Assembly: GCA_001593925.1 (NCBI GenBank)
Contig: LUCD01000018.1
Coordinates: 1-14,217, forward strand
DNA: 14,217 nucleotides
Reading direction: 5' to 3'
Source: Candidatus Bathyarchaeota archaeon B26-1
Lineage (GTDB): Archaea; Thermoproteota; Bathyarchaeia; Bathyarchaeales; B26-1
A program made the position numbers and the translations under genes. This document shows positions 4,309-12,835 of this stretch, one piece after another (positions within the stretch are counted from its first letter, which is position 1; every line of letters starts with the position of its first letter). The notes below the pieces were generated by a model. The model saw only the letters and a program-made list of their open reading frames with translations, did no database searches and was not told the origin of the DNA.

Positions 4309-7026
4309 TTACATGAACTGTTCGAGCCGAGTCAACCCTATTATCTCATCGAACTCCAAGCCTAAAGCATCAAGAACCTGCTCAAACGTTGAGCGCAGAT
4401 ACTTTATGTACTCGTCGACGTCGATCTCAAAGTTAGAAGCCATCTTCACGGGTTTGACGCGGGGCTCCCCGACGACCTTCACAAATCTTATCGTGTCCCC
4501 GGCCTTCAGCTCCTCACCTCTCTCTTCAAGGATCATTGCGGCCTTGACGTGTTGGGGAGTGGTCTTTCGGTACGCCTTTGGAGCCTTTCCCAAGACTACT
4601 TCAAAAGCGAGCTCGTTCAGGTCCTTCCATTCTCTCCTCTTCAGCCGCATGTAACTGTCACGCACTATCTTTCGGATGTCCTTGAGGGCCTCCTCGAAGT
4701 CAGCTGGGGTATTCACCTGGCTGAGCCTCCTATCCATCTCGTCGAAGGCTTTCTTGATGAGGAGTGGGATGTGCCTCTTCTTTCCAGTTAGGCCTTTCAC
4801 GTCGACACTTCCGTCGGAGAGTACACCTAGATAATTCTTCTTTCTAGAACTCAAAACGGTATAACGGTAAACCTTATCGACATCCAGCTCTAGCTGGAGC
4901 TCCTTCTCAGCCCATTCGGAGAGGGCTTCGATCTGCTCTTTAGTCGGGTTCTTGAGGAAGATGCTGTCAGTGTCGCCGTAGAGAACCTCGATTCCGAGTT
5001 CACGGGCCCTCTCTATCGTCCGGGTTATGACGCTTCTCCCGATCGCGGCTGTGGCCTCAGCGACTGGCGGGCAGTAGAGGTCGAAGGTTTCAGCCCCGAA
5101 TACACCGTAAGAGGCGTTCAGTATCACCTTCAACGCGCTCTGTATAACGCCGTACCAGTCTCTAAGCTCTTTGGGGAGATTCTTATCCTTAGCTTTGGGC
5201 TTGTACCATCTGACCCTGAGGTCTCTCAGCGACCCTATCAGGGCGCTCTCCAAAGCCCTCTTCTTTGTACATACCCAGTGCGGTGTATCCGGAACCCTGT
5301 TGTTCCTGCATTCTTTATGGGGGCAGAGGATCGATTGGTAGCCTAAGTTGTGAACTTTGATTATGGAGGGGTAGAGGCTCTGGAAGTCCATAACTGCGAC
5401 GTTGAAGTGGACTCCGGATTTGGGTTCTACGACTATGGCTCCCTTGTACTTTTTTCCTTTTATTATGGCCTTCGTCGCCGTCTTTCCCTTAACAGCTATT
5501 ATGTCCTCCTTGTTTGGGATAAGCATGCCCCGCCGTCTATGCTCGTACTGCATGAAGCTCCTGATCCATCTCGAGACGCCTTGCCGACTCACATCCTCCA
5601 TCGGCATACGGCTTACCCTCGTGAGGGCGAGGAGGAGCTTCATCACCAGATCGTTGTTGAATGATGTTAACTCCAACGTTAACTCGGAGTCCTTGAGGCA
5701 GTACTTGGCGAGTTCACCGTAAGTTAGCTCAGAGATCGGCCTTGTAATCTCGAATTTGGCCTCTCCAAGCAGGGCTCGGGCAACCTCGTTCAACGTTATG
5801 TTCCGGTACTTCTGGCTGAAGGCGTAGACTTGGATGGACCGGTTTCCGAAGAACTTGTAGAGGTCGATGTGGATTCCATGCTTCAGGAGGCAGATGTTCC
5901 TCCCAAGCTCTATCGGGATATCGTTCCTGCTGAAGCCGAGCCTCTCAGCCCTGTGAAAGAGATACCTTAGATCGAAGTCGTCTCCGTTGAACGTTATGAG
6001 GAAGGGGTACTCTGAGATTGTTCTGAAGACGGCTGAGAGCAGGTCTTTCTCGGAGTTGTAAAACTCGACTAGAACGTCCCGCGGTAGGTCTAGGGAGCCC
6101 TCCTTTACATCTTTGCGCTTCAAGATTAAAACTCTCTTCAGCCCTTCGGAGTCCACGAAGGAGACGCAGATGACTGGATACTCGGCCTCCCGCGGGTCTG
6201 GAACTCTCAGTAGACCGGTTGCCTCGACCCAGGGGGAGAAGACTTCAATATCAACCGCGACCCTCCTGAAGTCTGGAGCCGGATACTCCAGTAGCCGGGC
6301 CCACATCTCAACGTATCTGTAAAGGTCTTCAGGCTCGTCTTTGAAGTGCTCCTCCAAGAGCCTCTTCACGTTCTTCTCGTACTCCTCATGTCGGAAGAGG
6401 ATGAGGTTTCCATCTTTAACCTCGTAGATCATGCCGGGAGCCAGACCTCGGTCATAGATGTAACACTGATAATACTTGATGGCGGCCTCCCAGACCTTAA
6501 CCTCCCTCTTGTCTCCAAAGACCTTCGGGTACTCTTCGGGGATTATGTCTCTAATGCATCCTCTGGGTAGGCCTCCTATGGCTAAGGGGTCTCTAGCTAC
6601 GACCTTCGTGACCTTAACCTTCCGGTCTAGAAGAGCATTGTACAGTTCCACGGTCTCGAAGTGGTCGAACCCGGGATGTTTGACCAAACGTTCAATCTTC
6701 TCGAGTTCTTCTGGAGGCACATTTGTGTAGCAGTAGGGCATGTGCCCAGTATTATCGTACCATGTGTAGATGCGCCTCGACTTGGGCTCGTAGAGCTTTA
6801 TTACGGCTCTACGTCTCTTCCCATCATAAGTGGCTGAGATGAAGTATGAGGGGGGTAGATCGTTTGGAGAAGGTGCCTCGGCGGGTTCGCGGCGTATAGG
6901 AGCGGCGTCTCGATCTTGAAGGTTCTTCTCTTGTCGGCTCTCTCCTCTACTCAAACTGGGCTCTTCCGCTCCACCGAAGAATTCATCTAAACGTCTGGTC
7001 TTAAAAGCTATCAGCCCCGAGAACAT
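4309..7026 (-). CDS. polB: Family B DNA polymerase, PolB1 type, with 3'-5' exonuclease
   Basis: A 905-residue replicative DNA polymerase, of normal length for archaeal PolB1 (Sulfolobus Dpo1 is slightly shorter). All catalytic motifs are present (numbering from this start). Exonuclease: Exo I DIEVFSP (Asp259, Glu261), Exo II FNGDDFDL (about 346-353), Exo III YCLKD (442-446). Polymerase: motif A DFQSLYPSII (Asp547), motif B KVILNASYG (633-641), motif C YGDTDS (683-688), then KKNYLG and the thumb. An insertion after motif A holds CPHKEC and HWVC (Cys568, Cys573, Cys586 plus His), a possible metal site. The N-terminus TRRLDEFF and the C-terminus LTRLEQFM resemble PCNA-binding PIP boxes, as in Dpo1. 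The frame is open from TTG 7038, but the ATG at 7026 lies about 22-25 bp from the TATA box, so a leaderless start there is preferred. It should replicate the chromosome bound to the PCNA clamp. Confidence 0.96.
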   Translation of the reverse strand: MFSGLIAFKTRRLDEFFGGAEEPSLSRGESRQEKNLQDRDAAPIRREPAEAPSPNDLPPSYFISATYDGKRRRAVIKLYEPKSRRIYTWYDNTGHMPYCYTNVPPEELEKIERLVKHPGFDHFETVELYNALLDRKVKVTKVVARDPLAIGGLPRGCIRDIIPEEYPKVFGDKREVKVWEAAIKYYQCYIYDRGLAPGMIYEVKDGNLILFRHEEYEKNVKRLLEEHFKDEPEDLYRYVEMWARLLEYPAPDFRRVAVDIEVFSPWVEATGLLRVPDPREAEYPVICVSFVDSEGLKRVLILKRKDVKEGSLDLPRDVLVEFYNSEKDLLSAVFRTISEYPFLITFNGDDFDLRYLFHRAERLGFSRNDIPIELGRNICLLKHGIHIDLYKFFGNRSIQVYAFSQKYRNITLNEVARALLGEAKFEITRPISELTYGELAKYCLKDSELTLELTSFNNDLVMKLLLALTRVSRMPMEDVSRQGVSRWIRSFMQYEHRRRGMLIPNKEDIIAVKGKTATKAIIKGKKYKGAIVVEPKSGVHFNVAVMDFQSLYPSIIKVHNLGYQSILCPHKECRNNRVPDTPHWVCTKKRALESALIGSLRDLRVRWYKPKAKDKNLPKELRDWYGVIQSALKVILNASYGVFGAETFDLYCPPVAEATAAIGRSVITRTIERARELGIEVLYGDTDSIFLKNPTKEQIEALSEWAEKELQLELDVDKVYRYTVLSSRKKNYLGVLSDGSVDVKGLTGKKRHIPLLIKKAFDEMDRRLSQVNTPADFEEALKDIRKIVRDSYMRLKRREWKDLNELAFEVVLGKAPKAYRKTTPQHVKAAMILEERGEELKAGDTIRFVKVVGEPRVKPVKMASNFEIDVDEYIKYLRSTFEQVLDALGLEFDEIIGLTRLEQFM

Positions 7027-7042
7027 ATTTATTGTCAATCGA

Positions 7043-7052
7043 GATTTTAAGG
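7043..7052 (-). promoter_or_regulatory. TATA box of the polB gene
   Basis: The minus strand reads CCTTAAAATC, centred about 22-25 bp before the ATG at 7026, so transcription should begin at or next to the start codon (leaderless). Confidence 0.6.
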
Positions 7053-7085
7053 TTTCCTACTTGTCTCCTAGTTGGTGCGGGATTA

Positions 7086-7095
7086 ACTTTTAAGG
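7086..7095 (+). promoter_or_regulatory. TATA box of the DedA-family gene
   Basis: The plus strand reads ACTTTTAAGG, predicting a transcription start near 7116. This rules out the open reading frame upstream of it and supports the TTG at 7128 as start codon. Confidence 0.5.
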
Positions 7096-7127
7096 GCGGA
7101 GACTCCAAAATATTTGGGGTTCAGGAA

Positions 7128-7808
7128 TTGTGGAACGGATGGTGGCGGTTTCTCCTTCTTGCCTTGATTGATCTTCAAGGATGGATCGAGGAGCTCGCTT
7201 ATAACTATGGGTATTTCGGCATCTTCTTGGTGAGCCTTATCGGATCGGTCTCGATAATCTTCCCTATCCCATACACGATCATCATCTTCATGATGGGCCA
7301 GTTCTTGGAGCCCTCCCTACTGGCTGTGGCTGGAGGTTTAGGTTCAGCTTTAGGCGAGTTCTCCGGGTACATTCTGGGGTATTATGGGAGAACCGTAGTA
7401 AACGAGAAGCGGAGGAGGAAGATGGATTACATGTTGAAAGTATTTAACCGTTACGGTTCAATAACGATCTTCCTCTTCGCTTTGACCCCGCTCCCTGACG
7501 ACCTGCTCTTCATACCCCTCGGCATGATGAGATACGGGTTTCTCAAGGCGTTCATACCCTCCTTTGCTGGTAAGATCTTGATGTGCTTCATATTGGCGTA
7601 TGGTGGAAGGATGTCCATCGAGATCGTGAGGAAATATCTGGGCGAGAGTGGGGGGATGTGGACCACGGTCATCACAACCCTGCTTCTGGTCGTGGTCTTA
7701 TTCGCCATACTCAGGATCGACTGGGAGAAAATCTTTTTCAGGTACATCGAGAGGAGGGAGGGCGGAAAGGAGGGGCTGGACGACTCTTCGGAGCCTCCAG
7801 CTTCTTAA
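7128..7808 (+). CDS. DedA / VTT-family integral membrane protein (YqaA-like)
   Basis: A 226-residue polytopic membrane protein of the DedA/VTT (SNARE-associated) superfamily, whose members move or scramble phospholipid carriers across membranes. Visible family features are the first membrane segment with re-entrant loop YGYFGIFLVSLIGSVSIIFPIPY, then IIFMMGQF, a glycine-rich GGLGSALGEFSGYILGYYGR (conserved E and GYxxG), an amphipathic RYGSITIFLFALTPLPDD, LGMMRYGFLKAFIPSFAGK (conserved R and GK), and a final hydrophobic helix TTVITTLLLVVVLFAI. A charged 30-residue cytoplasmic tail ends the protein. The frame is open from 7032, but that region lies upstream of the TATA box. The only in-frame start after it is TTG 7128, with a poor ribosome binding site, so the exact start is uncertain. 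It is divergent from polB, with no functional link visible. Confidence 0.85.
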   Translation: MWNGWWRFLLLALIDLQGWIEELAYNYGYFGIFLVSLIGSVSIIFPIPYTIIIFMMGQFLEPSLLAVAGGLGSALGEFSGYILGYYGRTVVNEKRRRKMDYMLKVFNRYGSITIFLFALTPLPDDLLFIPLGMMRYGFLKAFIPSFAGKILMCFILAYGGRMSIEIVRKYLGESGGMWTTVITTLLLVVVLFAILRIDWEKIFFRYIERREGGKEGLDDSSEPPAS

Positions 7809-7861
7809 CCCCTTCCCGTCGGCATCTCGTTCCATCCGTAAAGAAATGGGAAGTCAAATAA

Positions 7862-7894
7862 CCTTAAATCTGTCTTAATGGACATATCTTATTC
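7862..7894 (+). promoter_or_regulatory. Promoter region of the long coiled-coil gene
   Basis: Two TATA-like candidates occur: CCTTAAATC at 7862-7870 and ACATATCTTATT at 7882-7893. The first predicts a leader that keeps the GGTG ribosome binding site (7914-7917) and is preferred. The rest of the 7809-7924 gap shows no gene. Confidence 0.4.
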
Positions 7895-7924
7895 GTAGCT
7901 TGCAGTGTGATATGGTGTAGTTAA

Positions 7925-9562
7925 TTGTCTAGGGAAGTGGTTAGGCTCCTACTCCCCTTCGCGGCTCCAGCTCCAGAACGCAAAGGGAAGGTGACAAGGG
8001 AACTCACTCTAGCAACGATCTTCTCGATAACGGAGTCTGAGAAGGAGAAGGGCGGGGGCCTAATCTTAAAGAGGCCTCCGGAGAAGATTCTTTTCATCTC
8101 GGAGGTCTGCTACCCATTCTGGATGTACCCTCTAAGGAACAGAGTTCTGCTCTTTGAGGGTTTCGGAATATTGAAGCATGAGATTCCGTTCGACATTCTG
8201 CCGGACACGAGGGTCTTCCAGAAGGAGATGGAGGTTAGCTCCGAAAGGCTTGAGACGTACTTGGCATTCCTGAACCACAACCTCAACTACTTCAGAGGGT
8301 TCTTGGGAAGCGGTAAGAAGCAGGTGGAAGGCTTAGTGACGGACCCAAGCTTCATAGAAGACTTCATTCTTTACCTCGAGTCTGCTAGGAGAGTTAGAGA
8401 TGTCATCCCCGACAGGGTCGTCCTGATCCCTAGGATCGACGTGAACCGCGTCGAAGAGATAGTGAAGGGTGTCCACGAGTTCACAAAGACTTTGGAGGCC
8501 GACGAGAGGAGCCTCCGTAACATTATAAGAGCCTTAACGAGCAAGACCCAGAAGCACATCAACGCCCTGATGCTGGGAAGCGAGAGAATCCAGAGGAGGA
8601 CCGAGAAGGAGATCGAACGCGCAAGAAAGAGGCTTGAGAAGAAGGTAGACGTATTGAAGAGAATATACAACGAGAAGGTTCTGAAAGCCTGTAAGGTCGT
8701 CAAGGAGCGGATACAGAAACTTCAAGAAGAGAAGTCTGATCTTGAGGCCCGAAAAGAGAGACTGAAAGCGTACATAGATCGATGCATGAGCGAGATATTC
8801 ACTTGCAAAACGCGGAGAGACGAAGAAAGACTGAAATACTGGGAGACGGAACGCGAGAGCTCAAAGATGGAGATAAACAAGATTAAGAAGAGGCTCAAAG
8901 AGCTGGACGCTGAGATTAAGGAGGCTGAGGTTTTGAGAGACCTCGAAGTCTCGAGGCTGAGATCCGAGTATGACGCTGAGATAGGTGAGGCTGATGCCGA
9001 GGTCAGGAGGATAGAAGCCATTAGAGACTCTGAGATAAAAGCCAATGAGGAGATCATAAAAACCTTAAAGGACCTAACCTTCAAGATCGTGTCTCAGATA
9101 AACAGTTTGATAGACTCGAGGAGGCCGCGCCCAACCGACATTCTCAAGATGAGCGTCCCCATGGCCAAGAGAAAGCTCACTCTAGTTTACGTACCATTTT
9201 TCCTAGCCTGCTATAAGCGGGGTCCGAAGAGAAGGTACACAGTCTTCCCTCCATCACTGGTAGGCAGCTACGGAGTGTCCGCCAAGTTCAAGGGCGCACT
9301 GGGAGCTCAGAGGGTAAGGATGATCTTGAGAGAGAGGTCTAGGCCGATCTCGGCTCTCATAAACAAGTTCATCGACATAGTTGAGGCGGAACCTCTCCTT
9401 GAGGAGAGAATAAGGAGTGCATGCCTAAAATCTAACATTTTAAGGATGAGGAGAACCCGTAAAATGATCCTGAAGGGCCTCTCCAAGCTCTCCACCGAGG
9501 GGTGGATCAACGATGAGGAACTGGAAGAGCTCAGAGAGGCTCTGACGAAGCCGAGAACTTAA
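7925..9562 (+). CDS. Long coiled-coil-hairpin protein of unknown function
   Basis: A 545-residue protein that I do not recognise. It has an N-terminal globular part (1-175), a long charged helical region (about 176-395) and a C-terminal globular part (405-545). The helical region breaks near residues 285-305 (around CMSEIFTCKTRRDEERLKYW), so two arms of about 90-100 residues could fold back as an antiparallel coiled coil and bring both ends together. The ends contain similar strand segments: KILFISEVCYPFWMYPL (about 54-70) and KLTLVYVPFFLACYK (about 417-431). The C-terminus ends in helices with basic patches (MRRTRKMILKGLSKL). There is no Walker A/B pair; FLGSGKKQ lacks the T/S of a P-loop. 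No membrane segment is seen. The TTG start at 7925 is supported by GGTG 7-10 nt upstream. The stop overlaps the convergent beta-CASP gene's stop. Structural or scaffold roles are possible. Confidence 0.8.
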   Translation: MSREVVRLLLPFAAPAPERKGKVTRELTLATIFSITESEKEKGGGLILKRPPEKILFISEVCYPFWMYPLRNRVLLFEGFGILKHEIPFDILPDTRVFQKEMEVSSERLETYLAFLNHNLNYFRGFLGSGKKQVEGLVTDPSFIEDFILYLESARRVRDVIPDRVVLIPRIDVNRVEEIVKGVHEFTKTLEADERSLRNIIRALTSKTQKHINALMLGSERIQRRTEKEIERARKRLEKKVDVLKRIYNEKVLKACKVVKERIQKLQEEKSDLEARKERLKAYIDRCMSEIFTCKTRRDEERLKYWETERESSKMEINKIKKRLKELDAEIKEAEVLRDLEVSRLRSEYDAEIGEADAEVRRIEAIRDSEIKANEEIIKTLKDLTFKIVSQINSLIDSRRPRPTDILKMSVPMAKRKLTLVYVPFFLACYKRGPKRRYTVFPPSLVGSYGVSAKFKGALGAQRVRMILRERSRPISALINKFIDIVEAEPLLEERIRSACLKSNILRMRRTRKMILKGLSKLSTEGWINDEELEELREALTKPRT

Positions 9563-10899
9563 AGTTCGTACCTCACACCCTTCTCAGGGATTACGATCTC
9601 ACTCTCAAGGTCTCTCATAAACTTTGACAAAAGGTCTAAGTGCGTTCCGTGAATTAGGAAGACCTTCTTTGCACACATCCTCCTCAAGGCTTCTTTCAGT
9701 TGTAGTGGGGTAACATGTCCTGAGACGTGAGCGTGGTACTGCGGTAACCCGTAATGCTTAAGCCAGTTCACCATCTTGTTGAAGTCGAGCTCCATCTCCT
9801 CGTTGAACGGCTCCGAAGCCGAGAGTATGTAGCAGCTGCCAGGTTTAGGGTTGATCCCCAAGAGCTCCTCCATGTCGTATAGGGTCAATATGAGGAGAAC
9901 CCTCTTCTGCATCTCTGATATTTGGGAGGAGTTGATAGTCTTGCCGAGGCTCATAGCCTCCTTCTCCCAGCCGAAGTAACGCTTCTTAGACTTCTGGAAG
10001 ATTAGGAGCCTCTCGTCGTCAAGCCTCGGAACCTCCAGATGAATGTCTGTGCTCAGCCTCTCTAAAAGATAAGCTTGCTTCAAGGTAATGACCAAGTACC
10101 GGCCGCTCTCTTCAGCCGCCGAATAGAAGGACCTCAACCTGTCTATATCGGCGCATGAGAAGTTCGCCAAGACGAGCCCGGAAGCCCGATTCACGATTTC
10201 GCGTATCTTCTCTCTAACTTCTGCTTCGGAGGAGACCTCCACGCCCACGGCGTTCGTACCCTCCGAGATCACGGCGATCGGCCTCTCCTCTGAAGCCTTC
10301 CTTATCAGGTCTTCGGTCAGTTCAGGTTTAGACCCATGCATCCTGAAGTCTCCCGTATAGACAACGGCTCCAGAAGATGTGTAGATGACGAAACCGTATG
10401 ATCCGGGGACCGAGTGATCGACGTGGATCGGTTCGACCTCTAAACCGCCTATGCGGAGCTTATCCCCGGTTCTGAACGTTCTGAAAGCTAGGTTTTCCAT
10501 GTCGAACTCGAAGCCGCTTATGCGAACCTCGTCCAGCGCCTTCAGTATAGTGGCTGTAGCCTCACCGCAGTATACTGGAATCTCCCTCTTTATGAAGGAG
10601 ACGTACGCCGAGTGGTCCATGTGAGAGTGGGAGAGTAGGACAGCGTCGATTCCCGGTTCAGAATCCTCAAACCTGTACACACCCTTAAGCCTCGGGAGCA
10701 GACCGAACTCTAGGAGGCCAACCTCACCTTTAGGTGAGAGGAAAGGGTCCGAGTAGTACTGGCGCCTCAGAGTGAAGGACATTCCAAAGTCCAGTATGAC
10801 CCTCGTGTCTCCGTCTTGGAGAAGAATCTTATTCCCTCCAACCTCGCCGGTTCCGCCGTAAAATGTGAGGCTTAAGCGTCTCCCCCCTCTCTCAGCCAC
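9559..10899 (-). CDS. Beta-CASP / RNase J-like metallo-beta-lactamase-fold hydrolase
   Basis: A 446-residue metal-dependent hydrolase. The metal ligands of the metallo-beta-lactamase fold are present: HSHMDH (91-96), His162 in HVDHSVPG, Asp184 in YTGDFRMHG, and the C-terminal HVSGH (391-395) and HGTH (417-420). The opening FYGGTGEVGGNKILL is the usual RNase J/CPSF-like start. The middle block (about 210-365; SEGTNAVG, then LVLANFSCADIDRLRSF) corresponds to a beta-CASP domain, and HVSGH with the final HGTH is the arrangement of the RNA-specificity (RMMBL) region. Relatives are endo- and 5'-3' exoribonucleases acting on RNA, occasionally DNA. The length fits archaeal RNase J. The GTG start (10899) has AAGGTGG 8 nt ahead and lies 18 bp after the kinase-fusion gene, so the two form an operon. 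Its stop overlaps the convergent coiled-coil gene. The exact substrate cannot be read from sequence. Confidence 0.88.
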   Translation of the reverse strand: MAERGGRRLSLTFYGGTGEVGGNKILLQDGDTRVILDFGMSFTLRRQYYSDPFLSPKGEVGLLEFGLLPRLKGVYRFEDSEPGIDAVLLSHSHMDHSAYVSFIKREIPVYCGEATATILKALDEVRISGFEFDMENLAFRTFRTGDKLRIGGLEVEPIHVDHSVPGSYGFVIYTSSGAVVYTGDFRMHGSKPELTEDLIRKASEERPIAVISEGTNAVGVEVSSEAEVREKIREIVNRASGLVLANFSCADIDRLRSFYSAAEESGRYLVITLKQAYLLERLSTDIHLEVPRLDDERLLIFQKSKKRYFGWEKEAMSLGKTINSSQISEMQKRVLLILTLYDMEELLGINPKPGSCYILSASEPFNEEMELDFNKMVNWLKHYGLPQYHAHVSGHVTPLQLKEALRRMCAKKVFLIHGTHLDLLSKFMRDLESEIVIPEKGVRYEL

Positions 10900-10917
10900 T
10901 GTTCAGCCACCTTCAGA

Positions 10918-12738
10918 TCAGATGGAGCTCCAAGTATTTAGTATTTCTCCGCAGACCTCACGGATGGCCAAGATGATGTTCGGGGGCGTAAAGAAGCTGA
11001 AGACCTTCATGTAACGTATAGACCTTGCCCTCCTGATGTTCTCTAGTTTGCCTCCGCCCTCCAAGTATCCCTCAAGGAAACTCCTACTTATCTCCTTCAC
11101 GATGTCCACCAAGAATAACGGGACGTAGTGTCCTGTGTAGTATAGGAACTCTGCTATGTCCCAAGCTTGGTCTCCACCCTTGGATGCTTGCTCGAGGTCG
11201 ACGAAGCAGATCCTCCCGTCGGGAGCTACCAGCACGTTCTCGGGTTTGCAATCTCCGAGCGCCACGCCTAAGCCGTGAACCTTGGCGAGTTCAGCTCCAA
11301 CCATCCTTAGGAGGCCCATGAGGCTCAGCGCTGAACCCTTAGAGAGAACCATGTTTCTCACAACTTCTGTTAGGTTAGGGCCTTCCACGAATTCCTCGAA
11401 GATCATCCTTTCCCCCGGACTCACGTAGAGTATGTTAGGAACGTAAATGCCGTTGGCTGATAGGAAACGGTTTATCGCGTACTCCCTCTCCAGCCTCGAC
11501 CTTCCAAGCACCGAGAAGCCCTTAGTCCCTAAAGCCCAGAGGATCAACGGAAACCACTTCAGCCCATACCAGTCCTTGAAGACTTTGACTACGATTCGTT
11601 CCTCTCTCCCTCCCCTACGGATGTCGAGGACATAAACCGAGTTCAAAATCCCACCGAGTTTCCTGAAGAGGACAGAATAGGGCTCATCGGATGGGATGAC
11701 CCTCCTCAAAAAGTCCTCAACCGTTATCCTGTCAGACAGGGAGACAAGCCCTAGAGGGGTCGATATGAATATGTACTTCTCCGGGTCCTCAAGCTTTTCG
11801 AGGGGGGCCTCCGAGATGTATCTCTCCAGATACTCGTCGATCATGTCTTCCTTAAGTGAGGGGACGGATGGAGATAGAGCTAAGAAAGGCTCCGAGAACC
11901 TCGTGAGGCCTCCAATGGTTGGGGCTGAAAGGTTTCTAGCCTCCCTCAGGAGACCTATGTAGAGCTCCTTCTCCATCATCAGCGACCTCCTAATCTTTGG
12001 GAAGGCCGTGAAGATGTAACGGATGATCCTCCTCCTTATGGAACCGAAGATGTTTACGAAGAGAATCCTCCTCCTCTTGAGCGTTCTGATGTATCCCCTG
12101 CTGATCTTGAAGAATCCATCAGAATACTCTAAGACACCCTCACCCACAAGGATTTCTAGGGCTTTCCTAAATCCGTTCAGCATCAACTTGAGGTTTCTCT
12201 CTCTCAAGTCGTCCCTCAAGACGTTCAGAAATTTATAGGTTATAAGAGGGAATAGTAAGGCTCTTCTTCGCATAGCTTCGTAAAGGAAGTATTCGGGCTT
12301 TAGAAGTATCTCCGAGGACATTTCTGGATATTCTAGGACGAGGTTGCTCACGATCTCTAGAATGATCCTCCTCTTCACCTCTATCTCTTCTCGTTGGAGG
12401 TACTCTCCGTTGACGAGAGGTTCGTATGGGGTTAAAATATTGTCGACGACGAGGCCTCCTAGCCATTCACTCTCAACGTCCTTCTCGAAGAAACCTTGAT
12501 CGACAACTAGGATGAAGACTTCCCCACCATCAGCAGTTACACGCTTTAAGTGACACCTAAAGATGTGTCTGCTAGACTTCAATACCAAAAGAACCTCTAT
12601 ATAGCTCCCCTCGTCACCGTAACCCTGCACTCTAGGACCATACATACACGCCGCAACTATCTCCCTAGAACCAGCAACATCCATACAGAGGTCCAAGAGC
12701 CTCTTCTTTAGGTCGTCATTCATCTTTTTTAGAGCCAT
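10918..12738 (-). CDS. Nucleotidyltransferase-like head fused to a Bud32/RIO-like protein kinase
   Basis: A 606-residue two-headed protein. Residues 1-110 look like a nucleotidyltransferase fold: CMYGPRVQGYGDEGSYIEVLLVL (31-53) aligns with the usual G-S-x-R-x-G...S-D-x-D signature, but has GP for GS and SYIE for SDID, so activity is doubtful. Residues 115-345 are mainly helical and basic (for example LKRRRILFVNIFGSIRRRIIRY, read in parts), possibly including a winged helix. Residues 355-606 are an atypical kinase: Lys385 in VVKVF, Glu417/Glu419 in RLEREY, the hinge FEEFVEGP, catalytic GDCKPEN (Asp496, Asn501) and metal-binding VDLE (Asp514, in place of DFG). This matches the Bud32/RIO-type lipopolysaccharide-kinase group. 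The ATG at 12738 lies close to a TATA-like stretch, so it is probably leaderless. It is first in an operon with the beta-CASP hydrolase. I know no named family for the fusion. Confidence 0.8.
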   Translation of the reverse strand: MALKKMNDDLKKRLLDLCMDVAGSREIVAACMYGPRVQGYGDEGSYIEVLLVLKSSRHIFRCHLKRVTADGGEVFILVVDQGFFEKDVESEWLGGLVVDNILTPYEPLVNGEYLQREEIEVKRRIILEIVSNLVLEYPEMSSEILLKPEYFLYEAMRRRALLFPLITYKFLNVLRDDLRERNLKLMLNGFRKALEILVGEGVLEYSDGFFKISRGYIRTLKRRRILFVNIFGSIRRRIIRYIFTAFPKIRRSLMMEKELYIGLLREARNLSAPTIGGLTRFSEPFLALSPSVPSLKEDMIDEYLERYISEAPLEKLEDPEKYIFISTPLGLVSLSDRITVEDFLRRVIPSDEPYSVLFRKLGGILNSVYVLDIRRGGREERIVVKVFKDWYGLKWFPLILWALGTKGFSVLGRSRLEREYAINRFLSANGIYVPNILYVSPGERMIFEEFVEGPNLTEVVRNMVLSKGSALSLMGLLRMVGAELAKVHGLGVALGDCKPENVLVAPDGRICFVDLEQASKGGDQAWDIAEFLYYTGHYVPLFLVDIVKEISRSFLEGYLEGGGKLENIRRARSIRYMKVFSFFTPPNIILAIREVCGEILNTWSSI

Positions 12739-12762
12739 AGCTGAAACGGTCTCCCCTAAAGA

Positions 12763-12777
12763 GTAGATATTAGAAAA
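12763..12777 (-). promoter_or_regulatory. TATA-like element of the kinase-fusion / beta-CASP operon
   Basis: The minus strand reads TTTTCTAATATCTAC, about 25-38 bp before the ATG at 12738, giving a very short or absent leader. GGGGAG at 12751-12756 is too far from the ATG for a normal ribosome binding site. Confidence 0.4.
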
Positions 12778-12835
12778 GCTCTTAATATCCGTTCAGTCGT
12801 CGACAAGCCTTTAGAGAAGACAAACACAACAATCT

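Noticed and set aside
5350..5722. Two overlapping plus-strand frames of about 105 codons
   Set aside because: They run opposite the conserved palm region of the DNA polymerase and have no promoter or ribosome binding site.
8303..8326. Possible P-loop FLGSGKKQ in the coiled-coil protein
   Set aside because: The G-x-x-x-x-G-K-(T/S) pattern is not met (Lys follows GK) and no Walker B strand or ATPase domain is present.
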